Numbered from the stretch's first letter, positions 47,809 through 57,594 are shown. The stretch: 64,000 bases of DNA from Simplicispira suum (GCF_003008595.1 NZ_CP027669.1:3162001-3226000); one strand, 5' to 3'. Program-made: numbers and translations. Notes: a model not told the origin generated them from the sequence alone.

Positions 47809-50607
47809 ATGACGTACTCAGAAGCGGCCACCAGGTCAGCGCTGATTGACAACGCCCTCGGCCAATCGGGCTGGAATGTCAAAGACCCAACCCAGGTCGT
47901 TGAAGAGTTCGACATAAAGGTCGGCCTGGCCCCCGGCGTCAAAGAGCCACGTACCCCTTACGAAGGGCATCACTTCAGCGACTACGTGTTGCTCGGCAAG
48001 GATGGCAAGCCATTGGCGGTGGTTGAAGCCAAACGAACCAGCAAAGACGCAGCCCTGGGCAGGGAGCAAGCCAAACAGTACTGCTACAACATTCAGAAGC
48101 AGCTCGGGGGCGAACTGCCGTTCTGTTTCTACACCAACGGTCACGACACCTACTTCTGGGACTTGGAGAACACTCCCCCCCGCAAGGTGGTGGGATTTCC
48201 GACCCGCGATGACCTAGAGCGCTTCTCCTACATCCGCCGCAACCGCAAGCCGCTGACGCATGAGTTCATCAACACCTCGATTGCGGGCCGCGACTATCAA
48301 ATCCGCGCAATTCGTTCAGTGCTTGAAGGCATTGAGCAAAAGAAGCGGGACTTCCTGCTGGTGATGGCAACGGGAACTGGAAAGACCCGAACCTGCATCG
48401 CCCTCGTCGATGCTCTGATGCGGGCAGGTCATGCCGAGAAAGTGCTTTTTCTCGTGGATCGTATTGCTTTGCGTGAGCAAGCCCTGGCTGCCTTCAAAGA
48501 GCACATGCCCAACGAACCACGTTGGCCAAATCCAGGTGAAAAGCTGGTCGCTAAAGACCGCCGCGTCTATGTCGCGACCTACCCGACGATGCTCAATGTC
48601 ATCAGGGACGAGGCGCAGCACCTCTCGCCTCACTTCTTTGACTTCATCGTGGTCGATGAGAGCCACCGCTCCATCTACAACACCTTTGGCGAGGTCCTTG
48701 ACTACTTCAAGACCATCACCGTAGGGTTGACCGCAACTCCCACGGCGCTGATCGACCACAACACCTTTCAGCTGTTTCACTGTGAAGACGGCATCCCGAC
48801 GTTTGCATACACGTACGAAGAGGCCGTCAACAACTTCCCGCCCTATCTCTCCAACTTCCAGGTCATGAAGATTCAGACCAAGTTCCAGATGGAGGGCATC
48901 AGCAAACGAACCATTTCGCTGGAAGACCAGAAAAGGCTCATCTTGCAAGGCAAGGATGTTGAAGAGATCAACTTCGAGGGGTCGCAACTCGAAAAGCAGG
49001 TCATCAACAAGGGCACCAACACCTTGATCGTCCGCGAGTTCATGGAAGAGTCCATCAAGGACGCGAACGGTGTTCTGCCCGGGAAGACCATCTTCTTCTG
49101 CGCCACCAAGGCCCACGCGCGCCGCATGGAAGAGATCTTTGACAAGCTCTACCCGCAGTACCACGGCGAGCTCGCCAAAGTCCTGGTGTCAGACGATCCG
49201 CGGGTCTACGGCAAAGGTGGTCTGCTCGATCAGTTCACCAACAACGACATGCCGCGCATTGCCATCAGCGTGGACATGCTCGACACGGGCATCGACGTGC
49301 GCGAAATCGTCAACCTCGTCTTTGCCAAGCCGGTGTACTCTTACACCAAGTTCTGGCAGATGGTCGGGCGGGGTACCCGCTTGCTCGAAACGAACAAGCC
49401 CAAACCATGGTGCCTTGAGAAGGACGTGTTCCTCATCCTCGATTGCTGGGACAACTTCGAGTATTTCAAGCTCAACCCCAAAGGCAGGGAACTGAAACCG
49501 CAGTTGTCACTGCCGGTGCGTCTGGTCGGCCTGCGGCTCGACAAGATCGAAAGGGCCAACGACAGCGAGCATGCAGAGACTGCCGCACGGGAAGTGACCA
49601 AGCTGCGTTCGCAGATTGCGGCGTTGCCCAATGAGTCCGTCGTCATCAAGGAAGCCGCTGCAGTGTTGGCAAGGCTGCAAGACGAAAACTTCTGGATCAG
49701 CCTCAACCACGATCGGCTGGAGTTCCTGCGCGCAGAAGTCAAGCCGCTCTTCCGCACCGTCTCGGAGGCCGACTTCAAGGCCATGCGCTTCGAGCGCGAC
49801 GTGCTGGAGTACTCGCTCGCCGTCTTGAGCGAAGCCAAGGAGCAGGCCGAAACCCTCAAAGACGGCATCGTCGAACAGATCGTCGAGTTGCCACTGTCGG
49901 TCAGTTTCGTGAAGAAGGAAGAAGCCCTCATCCGCGCCGCCCAGACCAACCACTACTGGGCCAAGGCCGACGAAGATGCGTTCGATGAACTGGTGGCCAA
50001 GCTCGGGCCGCTGATGAAATTCCGCGAGCACAACACGGGTCAGGAGCAAACTCATCTCGACCTGGCCGACGAGTTGCACAAGAAGGAGCGGGTGGAGTTC
50101 GGCCCTCAACACGAGTCGGTCAGCATCACCCGCTACCGCGAGATGGTCGAGGCCTTGGTCACAGAGCTGACCGACTACAACCCTGTGCTGCAGAAAATCA
50201 AGAACGGCGAACCCATCAGCGCTGAAGAAGCCAGCCAGTTGGCCGACCTGCTGCACGAAGAACACCCGCACATCACCGAAGACCTGCTGCGTCAGGTCTA
50301 CAAGAACCGCAAGGCGCGCTTCATCCAGTTCATCCGCCACATCCTGGGTATTGAAGTGCTCAGGAGCTTCCCGGACGAGGTCAGCGCCGCCTTTGACCAA
50401 TTCATCCGCGCCCACACCACCCTCAGCAGCCGGCAGATGGAGTTCCTCAATCTTCTGAAGGGCTTCATCATCGAGCGCGAAAAGGTGGAGAAGAAGGACC
50501 TGATCAACGCCCCCTTCACGGTCATCCATCCGCAAGGCATCCGTGGCGTGTTTAGCCCACTTGAAATCAACGAGATCCTGCAGCTGACCGAACGGTTGGC
50601 TGCCTAA
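47809..50607 (+). CDS. hsdR: Type I restriction endonuclease subunit R
   Basis: 932 residues from the ATG at 47809; the frame extends to 47731 but that part is the NYN tail region. The N-terminal PD-(D/E)xK nuclease has Asp58 and VVEAK (Glu73, Lys75). The SF2 translocase has Walker A VMATGTGKT (184-192) and DESH (282-285), later motif VI MVGRGTRL, and a C-terminal helical region for HsdM binding. It cleaves unmodified DNA after ATP-driven translocation. It is the first gene of a five-gene operon. Confidence 0.93.
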   Translation: MTYSEAATRSALIDNALGQSGWNVKDPTQVVEEFDIKVGLAPGVKEPRTPYEGHHFSDYVLLGKDGKPLAVVEAKRTSKDAALGREQAKQYCYNIQKQLGGELPFCFYTNGHDTYFWDLENTPPRKVVGFPTRDDLERFSYIRRNRKPLTHEFINTSIAGRDYQIRAIRSVLEGIEQKKRDFLLVMATGTGKTRTCIALVDALMRAGHAEKVLFLVDRIALREQALAAFKEHMPNEPRWPNPGEKLVAKDRRVYVATYPTMLNVIRDEAQHLSPHFFDFIVVDESHRSIYNTFGEVLDYFKTITVGLTATPTALIDHNTFQLFHCEDGIPTFAYTYEEAVNNFPPYLSNFQVMKIQTKFQMEGISKRTISLEDQKRLILQGKDVEEINFEGSQLEKQVINKGTNTLIVREFMEESIKDANGVLPGKTIFFCATKAHARRMEEIFDKLYPQYHGELAKVLVSDDPRVYGKGGLLDQFTNNDMPRIAISVDMLDTGIDVREIVNLVFAKPVYSYTKFWQMVGRGTRLLETNKPKPWCLEKDVFLILDCWDNFEYFKLNPKGRELKPQLSLPVRLVGLRLDKIERANDSEHAETAAREVTKLRSQIAALPNESVVIKEAAAVLARLQDENFWISLNHDRLEFLRAEVKPLFRTVSEADFKAMRFERDVLEYSLAVLSEAKEQAETLKDGIVEQIVELPLSVSFVKKEEALIRAAQTNHYWAKADEDAFDELVAKLGPLMKFREHNTGQEQTHLDLADELHKKERVEFGPQHESVSITRYREMVEALVTELTDYNPVLQKIKNGEPISAEEASQLADLLHEEHPHITEDLLRQVYKNRKARFIQFIRHILGIEVLRSFPDEVSAAFDQFIRAHTTLSSRQMEFLNLLKGFIIEREKVEKKDLINAPFTVIHPQGIRGVFSPLEINEILQLTERLAA

Positions 50608-50622
50608 ATATCAGGGCACATC

Positions 50623-52287
50623 ATGCTGCAAAACAACCCCGAACTCAAAAGCAAGATCGACCAGCTCTGGAACAAGTTCTGGAGCGGCGGCATCAGCAAC
50701 CCGCTCACCGCCATCGAGCAGATCACTTACCTGCTGTTCATGAAACGACTGGATGAGCTGGACCAGAAGCGCCAGGCCGATGCCGAGTGGACTGGCGAGA
50801 ACTACATCTCCAAATTCACGGGCAAGTGGATTCCGCCCGAGGAACGCAACTGGCCAGCAGCAGAACAGCGCCCCATCGAAAAGCGCGGCCTACGCTGGAG
50901 CGAATTCAAGCGCATGCAGGCTGAAGACATGCTGCAGCACGTGCAGGGCAAGGTGTTCCCGTTTCTTAAGGACCTGAACGGCGCTGAGTCCAACTTCACA
51001 CACCACATGAAGAACGCGGTGTTCGTCATCCCCAAGCCCGCCCTGCTGGTGGAAGCTGTGAAGACCATCGACGACATCTTCGATGTGATGGAGAAGGACT
51101 CGAAGGAAAAAGGCCAAGCCTTCCAGGACATCCAGGGCGATGTCTACGAGTTCCTGTTGTCCGAGATCGCCACCGCAGGCAAGAACGGCCAGTTTCGCAC
51201 CCCGCGCCACATCATCAAGCTAATGGCCGATCTGGTGCAGCCGCAACTGGGCCACAAGATTGCCGACCCGGCCTGCGGTTCCGGCGGCTTTTTGCTCGGC
51301 GCGTATCAGTACATCGTCACCGAACTCGCAAAAAAAGCGGACGCCAGAGACATCAGACCCGATGAAGACGGCTTCACCCGCACCTCGGTGGCCGCCGCGC
51401 TCACCGAAAAAGCGCAAGCCATTCTGGCCAGCTCACTGTGGGGCTATGACATCGACCAGACCATGGTGCGCCTGGGGCTGATGAACCTGATGATGCACGG
51501 CATCGACGAGCCGCGCATCGACTACAAGGACACGCTCAGCAAGAGCTACACCGAGGAAGCCGAGTACGACATCGTGATGGCCAACCCGCCTTTCACCGGC
51601 AGCATCGACAAGGGCGACATCAACGAGCACCTGCAACTGGCCACCACCAAGACCGAGCTGCTGTTTGTCGAGAACATCTACCGCCTGCTCAAGAAGGGGG
51701 GCACTGCCTGCGTGATCGTGCCGCAGGGCGTGCTGTTCGGCTCCGGCGGGGCCTTCAAGACGCTGCGCCAGATGCTGATGGAGCGTTGCGACCTCAAGGC
51801 CGTGATCACCCTGCCCAGTGGCGTGTTCAAACCCTATGCCGGGGTCAGCACTGCCATTCTGCTGTTCACCAAGGTCTGGGGTCCGAAAGACAAGGTGAGC
51901 AAAGTCGCCACCGAACACGTCTGGTTTTACGAAATGGCCGCCGATGGCTATTCGCTGGACGACAAGCGCAGCAAGCAGGAAGGCTTCGGTGACCTGCAGG
52001 ACATCATTGCCAGGTACCACACACGCGATGCGGCGACCGATACCGACCGCACCGCTAAATGCTTCATGGTGCCGCGCGCCGAGATTGCTGATGAGAAGAA
52101 CAACTTCGACCTGTCGCTCTCGCGCTACAAGAAAGACGTGTTCGAGGAAGTGTCCTATGACGCGCCGGGTGTGATTCTCCATCGGTTGATTCAGGCTGAG
52201 GTCGGCGAAGTAGACGAGGCGGACCTGACCAAAGTGCAAAGTGGCATCGTGCGCGAGTTGCTGGAGTTGAAGGGGATGGTGGGATGA
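50623..52287 (+). CDS. hsdM: Type I restriction-modification DNA methyltransferase subunit M
   Basis: 554 residues. The N-terminal HsdM helical domain (NPELKSKIDQLWNKFW onward) precedes the N6-adenine methyltransferase core with SAM motif I ADPACGSGGF (214-223) and catalytic motif IV NPPF (321-324). It follows hsdR by 15 nt and its stop overlaps the hsdS start. Confidence 0.94.
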   Translation: MLQNNPELKSKIDQLWNKFWSGGISNPLTAIEQITYLLFMKRLDELDQKRQADAEWTGENYISKFTGKWIPPEERNWPAAEQRPIEKRGLRWSEFKRMQAEDMLQHVQGKVFPFLKDLNGAESNFTHHMKNAVFVIPKPALLVEAVKTIDDIFDVMEKDSKEKGQAFQDIQGDVYEFLLSEIATAGKNGQFRTPRHIIKLMADLVQPQLGHKIADPACGSGGFLLGAYQYIVTELAKKADARDIRPDEDGFTRTSVAAALTEKAQAILASSLWGYDIDQTMVRLGLMNLMMHGIDEPRIDYKDTLSKSYTEEAEYDIVMANPPFTGSIDKGDINEHLQLATTKTELLFVENIYRLLKKGGTACVIVPQGVLFGSGGAFKTLRQMLMERCDLKAVITLPSGVFKPYAGVSTAILLFTKVWGPKDKVSKVATEHVWFYEMAADGYSLDDKRSKQEGFGDLQDIIARYHTRDAATDTDRTAKCFMVPRAEIADEKNNFDLSLSRYKKDVFEEVSYDAPGVILHRLIQAEVGEVDEADLTKVQSGIVRELLELKGMVG

Positions 52288-53822
52288 AATCGCACCGCTT
52301 TTCCGAGGTCGTTACTGACGTCACCGCCCAATTCACGAAAATCAAAGCATCCGACTATCAAAGACAAGGTCAATACAAAATTATTGACCAAGGAAAAGGG
52401 CCAGTTGCTGGGTACACAGACGACGTCCGCCTCGTTAATGGAAAGTTGCTCCCGGTAGTGGTTTTTGGTGACCACACACGAGCCTTGAAATATGTAGATG
52501 AACCAATTGCACTTGGCGCCGATGGTGCTAAAGCGCTATGGGTAAATCCGGACCTGGCAAGTGCTCGCTATGTTTACTACTACCTACGTTCCGTTCAGAT
52601 CAAGGAGGCGGGTTACAGCAGGCACTTTAAGTTTCTCAAAGAAGTTGAGATACCAATCCCTTTCAAAGACGGCGCCCCAGACTTCGACGACCAAATCCGC
52701 ATCGCCCATCTGCTCGGCAAAGTGGAAGGGCTGATCGCGCAGCGCAAACAACACTTGCAACAACTCGACGACCTGCTCAAGAGTGTTTTTCTGGAGATGT
52801 TTGGTGACCCGGTGCGGAATGAGAAGAGGTGGGACAAACCTGCGTTGAAAGCCTTCGGCAAGATTTCGACCGGCAACACGCCACCCAGAAATGACCCTGC
52901 AAATTACGATGGCGATTTCATCGAGTGGATTAAAACGGACAACATCACAGGTGATGCTGTTTTCGTCACGCCGGCCATCGAGCACCTTTCTGAGGTTGGA
53001 GCAAAAAAGGCGAGAACGGTCACGAACGGTGCCTTGCTTGTGGCCTGTATCGCGGGTAGCGTTGAATCAATCGGGCGTGCCTCATTAACAGATAGGACGT
53101 TGTCGTTCAATCAGCAGATCAATGCCATCCAGCCTGGCGAGGATGTCAATCCCCTATATTTGTATGGCCTGTTTAAATTGTCGCGTGCCTACATACAACG
53201 CCATGCCACCAAGGGGATGAAGAAGATTCTCACAAAGGGTGATTTTGAGAAGATCAAGTTGATCAAGCCACCCATTGAAATCCAGAACGACTTCGCAGTT
53301 GTTGTAGAGAAGATTGAGGGCATCAAATCCCGATATCAGCAGACCCTCAGTGATCTCGAAGCCCTCTATGCCGCTTTGAGCCACGCAGCATTCAAGGGGG
53401 GGCTGGACTTATCTCGGGTGCGTGTGCCCGAGTCACTTGCACCCAACTCTAACGAAATGAATAGCGCTCAATCGCTGCAACCTGAGGCGGCTGCGCTTCT
53501 CTTATACGAAACAAAAATTCTGTTGGCCGCGATTGATGATCGAGAAAAAATCAAGCCAATGCTTAACCACTGGTTAGGGACATATACCGAACAGCTCGGA
53601 GAGAAGGCGTTCTCCATCGATGAATTCATACGTGAGGTTAAGACGCGTGCGGAAGTGACCTTCCCCGATCGTGAGTTCGATTTGGGCGCCGATGCCTATG
53701 ACCTGATCAAGGCTTGGGTGTTTGATGCGTTGCGTGCGGGGCGCTTGGAACAGGTTTATCCCAATAGTGACGATGACATCCGCGTGGCCTTGCGAAAGCC
53801 ACGTGCCGCTGCCGAGGGTTGA
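52284..53822 (+). CDS. hsdS: Type I restriction-modification specificity subunit S, with C-terminal extension
   Basis: 512 residues, longer than the usual 400-460. TRD1 spans about 1-145, followed by the conserved helix with RIAHLLGKVEGLIAQRKQ and QQLDDLLKSVFLEMFGDP. TRD2 spans about 185-330 (GKISTGNTPPRNDP), then a second helix (VEKIEGIKSRYQQTLSDLEA). About 120 further residues (from LQPEAAALLLYETKILLAAI) match neither and may be a helical module for contact with the downstream proteins. Overlaps tie it to hsdM. Confidence 0.9.
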   Translation: MKSHRFSEVVTDVTAQFTKIKASDYQRQGQYKIIDQGKGPVAGYTDDVRLVNGKLLPVVVFGDHTRALKYVDEPIALGADGAKALWVNPDLASARYVYYYLRSVQIKEAGYSRHFKFLKEVEIPIPFKDGAPDFDDQIRIAHLLGKVEGLIAQRKQHLQQLDDLLKSVFLEMFGDPVRNEKRWDKPALKAFGKISTGNTPPRNDPANYDGDFIEWIKTDNITGDAVFVTPAIEHLSEVGAKKARTVTNGALLVACIAGSVESIGRASLTDRTLSFNQQINAIQPGEDVNPLYLYGLFKLSRAYIQRHATKGMKKILTKGDFEKIKLIKPPIEIQNDFAVVVEKIEGIKSRYQQTLSDLEALYAALSHAAFKGGLDLSRVRVPESLAPNSNEMNSAQSLQPEAAALLLYETKILLAAIDDREKIKPMLNHWLGTYTEQLGEKAFSIDEFIREVKTRAEVTFPDREFDLGADAYDLIKAWVFDALRAGRLEQVYPNSDDDIRVALRKPRAAAEG

Positions 53823-53827
53823 ACCCG

Positions 53828-55651
53828 ATGAAACTGCTACGCCTGAAGATCACGGACCCGGACGGCTTCCGCAGCTTGCCGGCCGGTTTTGAGCATTGCT
53901 TCCGAACCGAGATCACCTTGGAGGACGAAGGGGATGAGTTCGCCCCCTTCGTTTGTGCGGGACGCAACGGCAGTGGCAAGTCGAACCTGTTGGAGGCGTT
54001 GGCGGCGATCTTCTACCAGTTGGAGTTGCTGCGGGTGCGACGCAGCTTTCTGCCAGAGGTTTTTCAGTACGACGCAGTCGACAACCCGCAAGGCATCAAG
54101 GAGGGGGCAGGGTTTCCAAATGCCTTTGAGCTGGAGTACCAGATCTATCCGTCAACCTTTTCGCTGGCTGCATTGGGTCGGCTGGCAACCATCCGAGTAG
54201 AAAAGCTCAAGGACGAGTCGCCTCGCATGTACTGGACCAACGCCCAGGAGTTCAGTCACTTGGCCGACGGCTTGGGAGAAGACGGCCTTTGTGGCGAACA
54301 GCATCGCGACTTTCTGCTGCCAGATTTCGTGGTGGGTTATTCGTCGGGTGAGAACGAAATCTTGAGCCTGCCGTTCTTCAAGATGCGATTCATACAGTTC
54401 GACGAGTACTGGACGAGCCTGAGGGAAGGGCTGCCGTACCCGGGGCGGCCAGAGACACGCCTGACCTACCTGGACAGCAGCTTCAGCCAAGCGATTCTGC
54501 TGTGCAATTTGCTGTTCGCCGGGAATGGCAGGGAAGAGCTCTTCACGCGCGACATTGGCATTGAGGCACTGACGGACTTCCGCATCGTGCTCAGGCGCTA
54601 CGTGTTGCTGAACGAGGCGCAAGCCAGGCCATTCATCCGCCCCATCGAGCGCTCCACCGCTTCGTCTGATGAGGCGTTCTCGATGAACCGAACTGCCGTA
54701 TCTATAGACGACAAGACGGGGCTGTATCAGTTGGATGTGCTTCGCCTGCTGGAAGAGCAGAACCCCAAGAAGCGCCGCATGTCGCAGCACCCATTGGACG
54801 CGTTGCGGCGCTGTGCCACGCTGGAGTTCTACGACGAGGCCTCCGACACGCTGACCCTGGACTACTGGGTGAACTCGGCGACCCTGCAGGCTTTTCGCGA
54901 GAGCTTTTCTGACTCGCGTACGCTGTTTCAGGCGTTCCAGGTATTGCTCACTTTGAACCTGTACACGGTAAGCGACCAGCTGAAATCGGACCTCTACCGG
55001 TCAGACAGCCACTACGTGAGCGAAACGGTGCCAAAGCTGGCGTCGGACGAGCGGGTGATGCGCTTCAAGCTCGTCCGCTTTGCCAAGACGGGCGTGGAGG
55101 AGCCGCTGATGCTCAAGAGCCTGTCAGACGGCGAGCATCAGTTGCTGCACAGCCTGGGCCTTTGCCTGCTGTTCCGGGATACCAACAGCTTGTTTCTGCT
55201 CGATGAGCCGGAAACACACTTCAACCCGGACTGGCGTGCCAACTTTATTAGTCGCTTGCGCCAGGGTTTGAAGGTGGGCCGGGAGTTCGTTGGACAGGAA
55301 ATGCTGATTACGACCCACTCACCGTTCCTCATTTCGGACAGCAAGCCTAACAAAGTGCTGGTTTTTGAGAAAGACAAGGGCAGCGGCAATGTGACCATTG
55401 AGCACCCCGAGTACAACACGCTGGGTGCTTCGATCAACAAGATAACCATGAACACCTTTGGTAAGCGCGAGACCGTTGGTGGCATTGCTGAAGCGCTGCT
55501 CGACGGCTTCAAGGAGCGCTTTGACGCTGGTCAGGAGGACTTGTCGGCTCTGGTCGATGAGATTGGAGCCGAGCTGGGGGACTCCGTTGAAAAGATACTC
55601 TTGATAAAGGCGATACAAGACAAGCTCGAAAATTCACGGAAGGATGCATAA
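53828..55651 (+). CDS. Restriction-system-associated AAA/ABC-type ATPase (PtuA/OLD-like)
   Basis: 607 residues from the ATG at 53828, after GAGGG; a TTG at 53819 would overlap the hsdS stop. SMC/ABC-type features: Walker A GRNGSGKSN (45-53), signature-like LSDGEHQ (about 431-437), Walker B FLLDEPETHF (about 455) and H-loop LITTHSPFLI (about 493). Such ATPases are known next to type I restriction genes, and PtuA of Septu is similar in layout. No TOPRIM nuclease domain is visible, so nuclease activity should lie in the next protein. Confidence 0.85.
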   Translation: MKLLRLKITDPDGFRSLPAGFEHCFRTEITLEDEGDEFAPFVCAGRNGSGKSNLLEALAAIFYQLELLRVRRSFLPEVFQYDAVDNPQGIKEGAGFPNAFELEYQIYPSTFSLAALGRLATIRVEKLKDESPRMYWTNAQEFSHLADGLGEDGLCGEQHRDFLLPDFVVGYSSGENEILSLPFFKMRFIQFDEYWTSLREGLPYPGRPETRLTYLDSSFSQAILLCNLLFAGNGREELFTRDIGIEALTDFRIVLRRYVLLNEAQARPFIRPIERSTASSDEAFSMNRTAVSIDDKTGLYQLDVLRLLEEQNPKKRRMSQHPLDALRRCATLEFYDEASDTLTLDYWVNSATLQAFRESFSDSRTLFQAFQVLLTLNLYTVSDQLKSDLYRSDSHYVSETVPKLASDERVMRFKLVRFAKTGVEEPLMLKSLSDGEHQLLHSLGLCLLFRDTNSLFLLDEPETHFNPDWRANFISRLRQGLKVGREFVGQEMLITTHSPFLISDSKPNKVLVFEKDKGSGNVTIEHPEYNTLGASINKITMNTFGKRETVGGIAEALLDGFKERFDAGQEDLSALVDEIGAELGDSVEKILLIKAIQDKLENSRKDA

Positions 55652-55656
55652 GGGCC

Positions 55657-56730
55657 ATGCTGTTTCCTTATATCTATGTTCCGCACAAGATGGAAAAAAT
55701 GCAGTCGTTTGTGGACTTCATCTTCTATGCGGTTTGGTGCCAAGCGCCTTCAAAAGGAGCATATTGCCTGGAGCTGTTCGCTTCCAATCCTGATCTTTTT
55801 GAGGTGATGTTAGCGTTTCACTACGATGACAGCAAAGGAGCGCAGTTCTTTGCGGGACATGTGGAACGGATTTACGGGCTCTTCGCGCAGTTAAACCCTT
55901 GCCAGATCGAGCAGCTCCGACTCTGGTACAGAGCTAACAATGATATCGAGCGTGTCTGTGCGAACGATGCTACCGTGCCCACAAAGCGGTATGTAGACTT
56001 CCCTGCAGAATTTAAAGAACTCTGTGACCAACTAGCCTCTTTTTTCAAAGGGCTGTATTCGCAGGTGGGAGTGGCTGTTCTAAAAAAATTCATCGGTGAT
56101 GTCGATGACCATTACAAGACTTTTACCTCTATTAATAAGAGTGGCAAATGCCCGTTCTGCGGTGTCAACGACCTTCTAGGCGAGTACAACAGTAAGCGCG
56201 AGGCTTACGACCACTATCTGCCGAAAGCGCTGTATCCATTCAACTCCATCAACTTCAAAAACCTTGCACCAGCCTGCCATCACTGCAACAGTAGCTACAA
56301 GACAAGCAAAGACATTGCTCATCCGGTGAAAGACCCGGCAGGGACTCAGGTACGCCGGAGAGCCTTCTACCCTTATTCGAATGTGCCTTACCAAATAAAG
56401 ATCTCGTTCAATCTGGACGCTTCGAATCTTGCATCCCTGGAACCCAAGCACGTGTCTCTTCAATTTGGTCCAGCTGTGCTGCAAGAGCAGATTGACACTT
56501 GGCGTGATGTTTATGGAATTGATGAGCGCTACAAAGCCAAGGTATGCGGTGAAAACGATGGTAAATACTGGCTGGAGCAGGTGTTAGGGGAGTGGAGAGA
56601 AATGAGCAGAGATCCACAGGAGTTGTTGTCAGAGATCCGCAGAAGTGCTAGCAGGAGACCGTATGGTGAATGCAACTTCCTGAAGGCGCCCTTCCTTTCA
56701 GCCTGCGACGCTAGTGGGGCTTTCTCGTGA
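55657..56730 (+). CDS. HNH endonuclease (PtuB-like effector)
   Basis: 357 residues. The HNH/zinc-finger core spans about 165-215: CPFCG (165-169), AYDHYLPKAL, NFKNLAPACHHCNSSYK, i.e. two CxxC pairs with the catalytic His in DHYLPK. The N-terminal 160 residues have no recognised domain. It begins 5 nt after the ATPase gene and is clearly more AT-rich than its neighbours. An ATPase-HNH pair is the Septu (PtuAB) arrangement, here appended to hsdRMS. Confidence 0.85.
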   Translation: MLFPYIYVPHKMEKMQSFVDFIFYAVWCQAPSKGAYCLELFASNPDLFEVMLAFHYDDSKGAQFFAGHVERIYGLFAQLNPCQIEQLRLWYRANNDIERVCANDATVPTKRYVDFPAEFKELCDQLASFFKGLYSQVGVAVLKKFIGDVDDHYKTFTSINKSGKCPFCGVNDLLGEYNSKREAYDHYLPKALYPFNSINFKNLAPACHHCNSSYKTSKDIAHPVKDPAGTQVRRRAFYPYSNVPYQIKISFNLDASNLASLEPKHVSLQFGPAVLQEQIDTWRDVYGIDERYKAKVCGENDGKYWLEQVLGEWREMSRDPQELLSEIRRSASRRPYGECNFLKAPFLSACDASGAFS

Positions 56731-57027
56731 ATAGCATCGGGCACTACGAACCTGTGTAATTCCTATCACGCATTCCTAAGCGGCGATTGACCCTAATTAC
56801 TTGTGTACTCGCACTAAACGATGCAAAATGGCCATGTCATTAGCGACAAAGAAAACTGGCAAGGGGCATGTCGCCGACCAGGTCGAGGCGAGAGCTTACT
56901 CATGACTAAATGACAGCGGCTACATAATTTTTGGCCGATAGGACCGCTCAAAAACGCATTAACTTACGTGGCCGCTCTTCCATCGCTGCCGTATGGTTAG
57001 AGCATAGAGTGCGAGCTTAGCTACAAA
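56731..57027. other. AT-rich gap after the defence operon
   Basis: No supported gene. A 25-codon plus-strand frame near 56830 (MAMSLATKKTGKGHVADQVE) is too short to assign. No clear terminator hairpin with a T tract was seen. Confidence 0.3.
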
Positions 57028-57272
57028 TCACCACAGGCCTCGCTTATTCACTTGGGCGAGTGCGGTCGATAAGGCTGCCAGTGTTTGTGCATCGGCCAAA
57101 ACCTCGGTGACCTTGAGCGTTGGGAGCATGGGAATCCCGGCGACCTCATGGGTCCGCCGGAGCACTTGCTCCATTAGGCTCGTTCGAGGTACGAACGTGT
57201 AGTGAACTTCGCAGTCCAGCCCGTGAGCCAGACGTGCCAAAGTGTTCAGCGTGATGGTCCCGTTGGCCTCCA
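57028..57272 (-). pseudogene. Fragment of a small HTH antitoxin-like protein (C-terminal part)
   Basis: The minus-strand frame reads MEANGTITLNTLARLAHGLD then CEVHYTFVPRTSLMEQV. This resembles the C-terminal half of HTH proteins of the mobile-mystery-protein-A/XRE type, where the N-terminal HTH should precede it. The expected upstream HTH is missing: at 57272 the sequence changes to plus-strand AbiEi-like coding. It is therefore a truncated remnant. Confidence 0.55.
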
Positions 57273-57352
57273 TGGACGAGCTGAGCCACTTCGCCAAGAT
57301 CAATCGCGTCGAACGGGTCATGCAACCTTACCTGGAGGCGATCACTCAATGA
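57260..57352 (+). pseudogene. AbiEi-type antitoxin, C-terminal remnant
   Basis: The plus-strand frame reads ASMDELSHFAKINRVERVMQ then PYLEAITQ-stop, and its stop overlaps the ATG of an AbiEii-like fragment (ATGA). This matches the end of type IV AbiEi antitoxins and their usual coupling to abiEii. Only about 28 residues remain. Confidence 0.5.
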
Positions 57353-57504
57353 GCGCGAATCTCCTGGCGTCCATCCTGGCCCGGTTGCTGATGCTTGCCA
57401 GGCAACGGGGTGACGATTACAGCCTGCTGCTCAACCGCTTCGCGATGGAGGCATGGCGCAAAGGCGGTCCGACGCAGGGGGCCTCGACAATTGTTGGGGT
57501 TTAA
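57349..57504 (+). pseudogene. AbiEii-type nucleotidyltransferase toxin, N-terminal remnant
   Basis: It opens MSANLLASILARLLMLARQR then GDDYSLLLNRFAMEAW, the characteristic start of AbiEii/AbiGii toxins. Homology stops after about 35 residues, before the nucleotidyltransferase core. It is broken and cannot act as a toxin. Confidence 0.6.
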
Positions 57505-57560
57505 GGCGTAGGTTTTGGCGTAGGAAAATATCAAAAAGTGCCTTTTACCTATAGGATGCC

Positions 57561-57584
57561 GTTCTACCATTGAACTACACCCGC
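57561..57584 (-). pseudogene. Truncated tRNA-Gly (acceptor strand and D arm only)
   Basis: The minus strand from 57584 reads GCGGGTGTAGTTCAATGGTA then GAAC: the 5' acceptor strand and complete D arm of a bacterial tRNA-Gly. The anticodon arm, T arm and 3' acceptor do not follow. Instead the sequence continues GGCATCCTATAGG into the toxin scar. Its promoter is still present. Probably an island insertion or deletion point. Confidence 0.75.
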
Positions 57585-57594
57585 GAAGGCGTGG

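Noticed and set aside
57349..57504. A functional AbiE-type toxin-antitoxin system
   Set aside because: Only the antitoxin tail and about 35 toxin residues remain; the nucleotidyltransferase core is missing.
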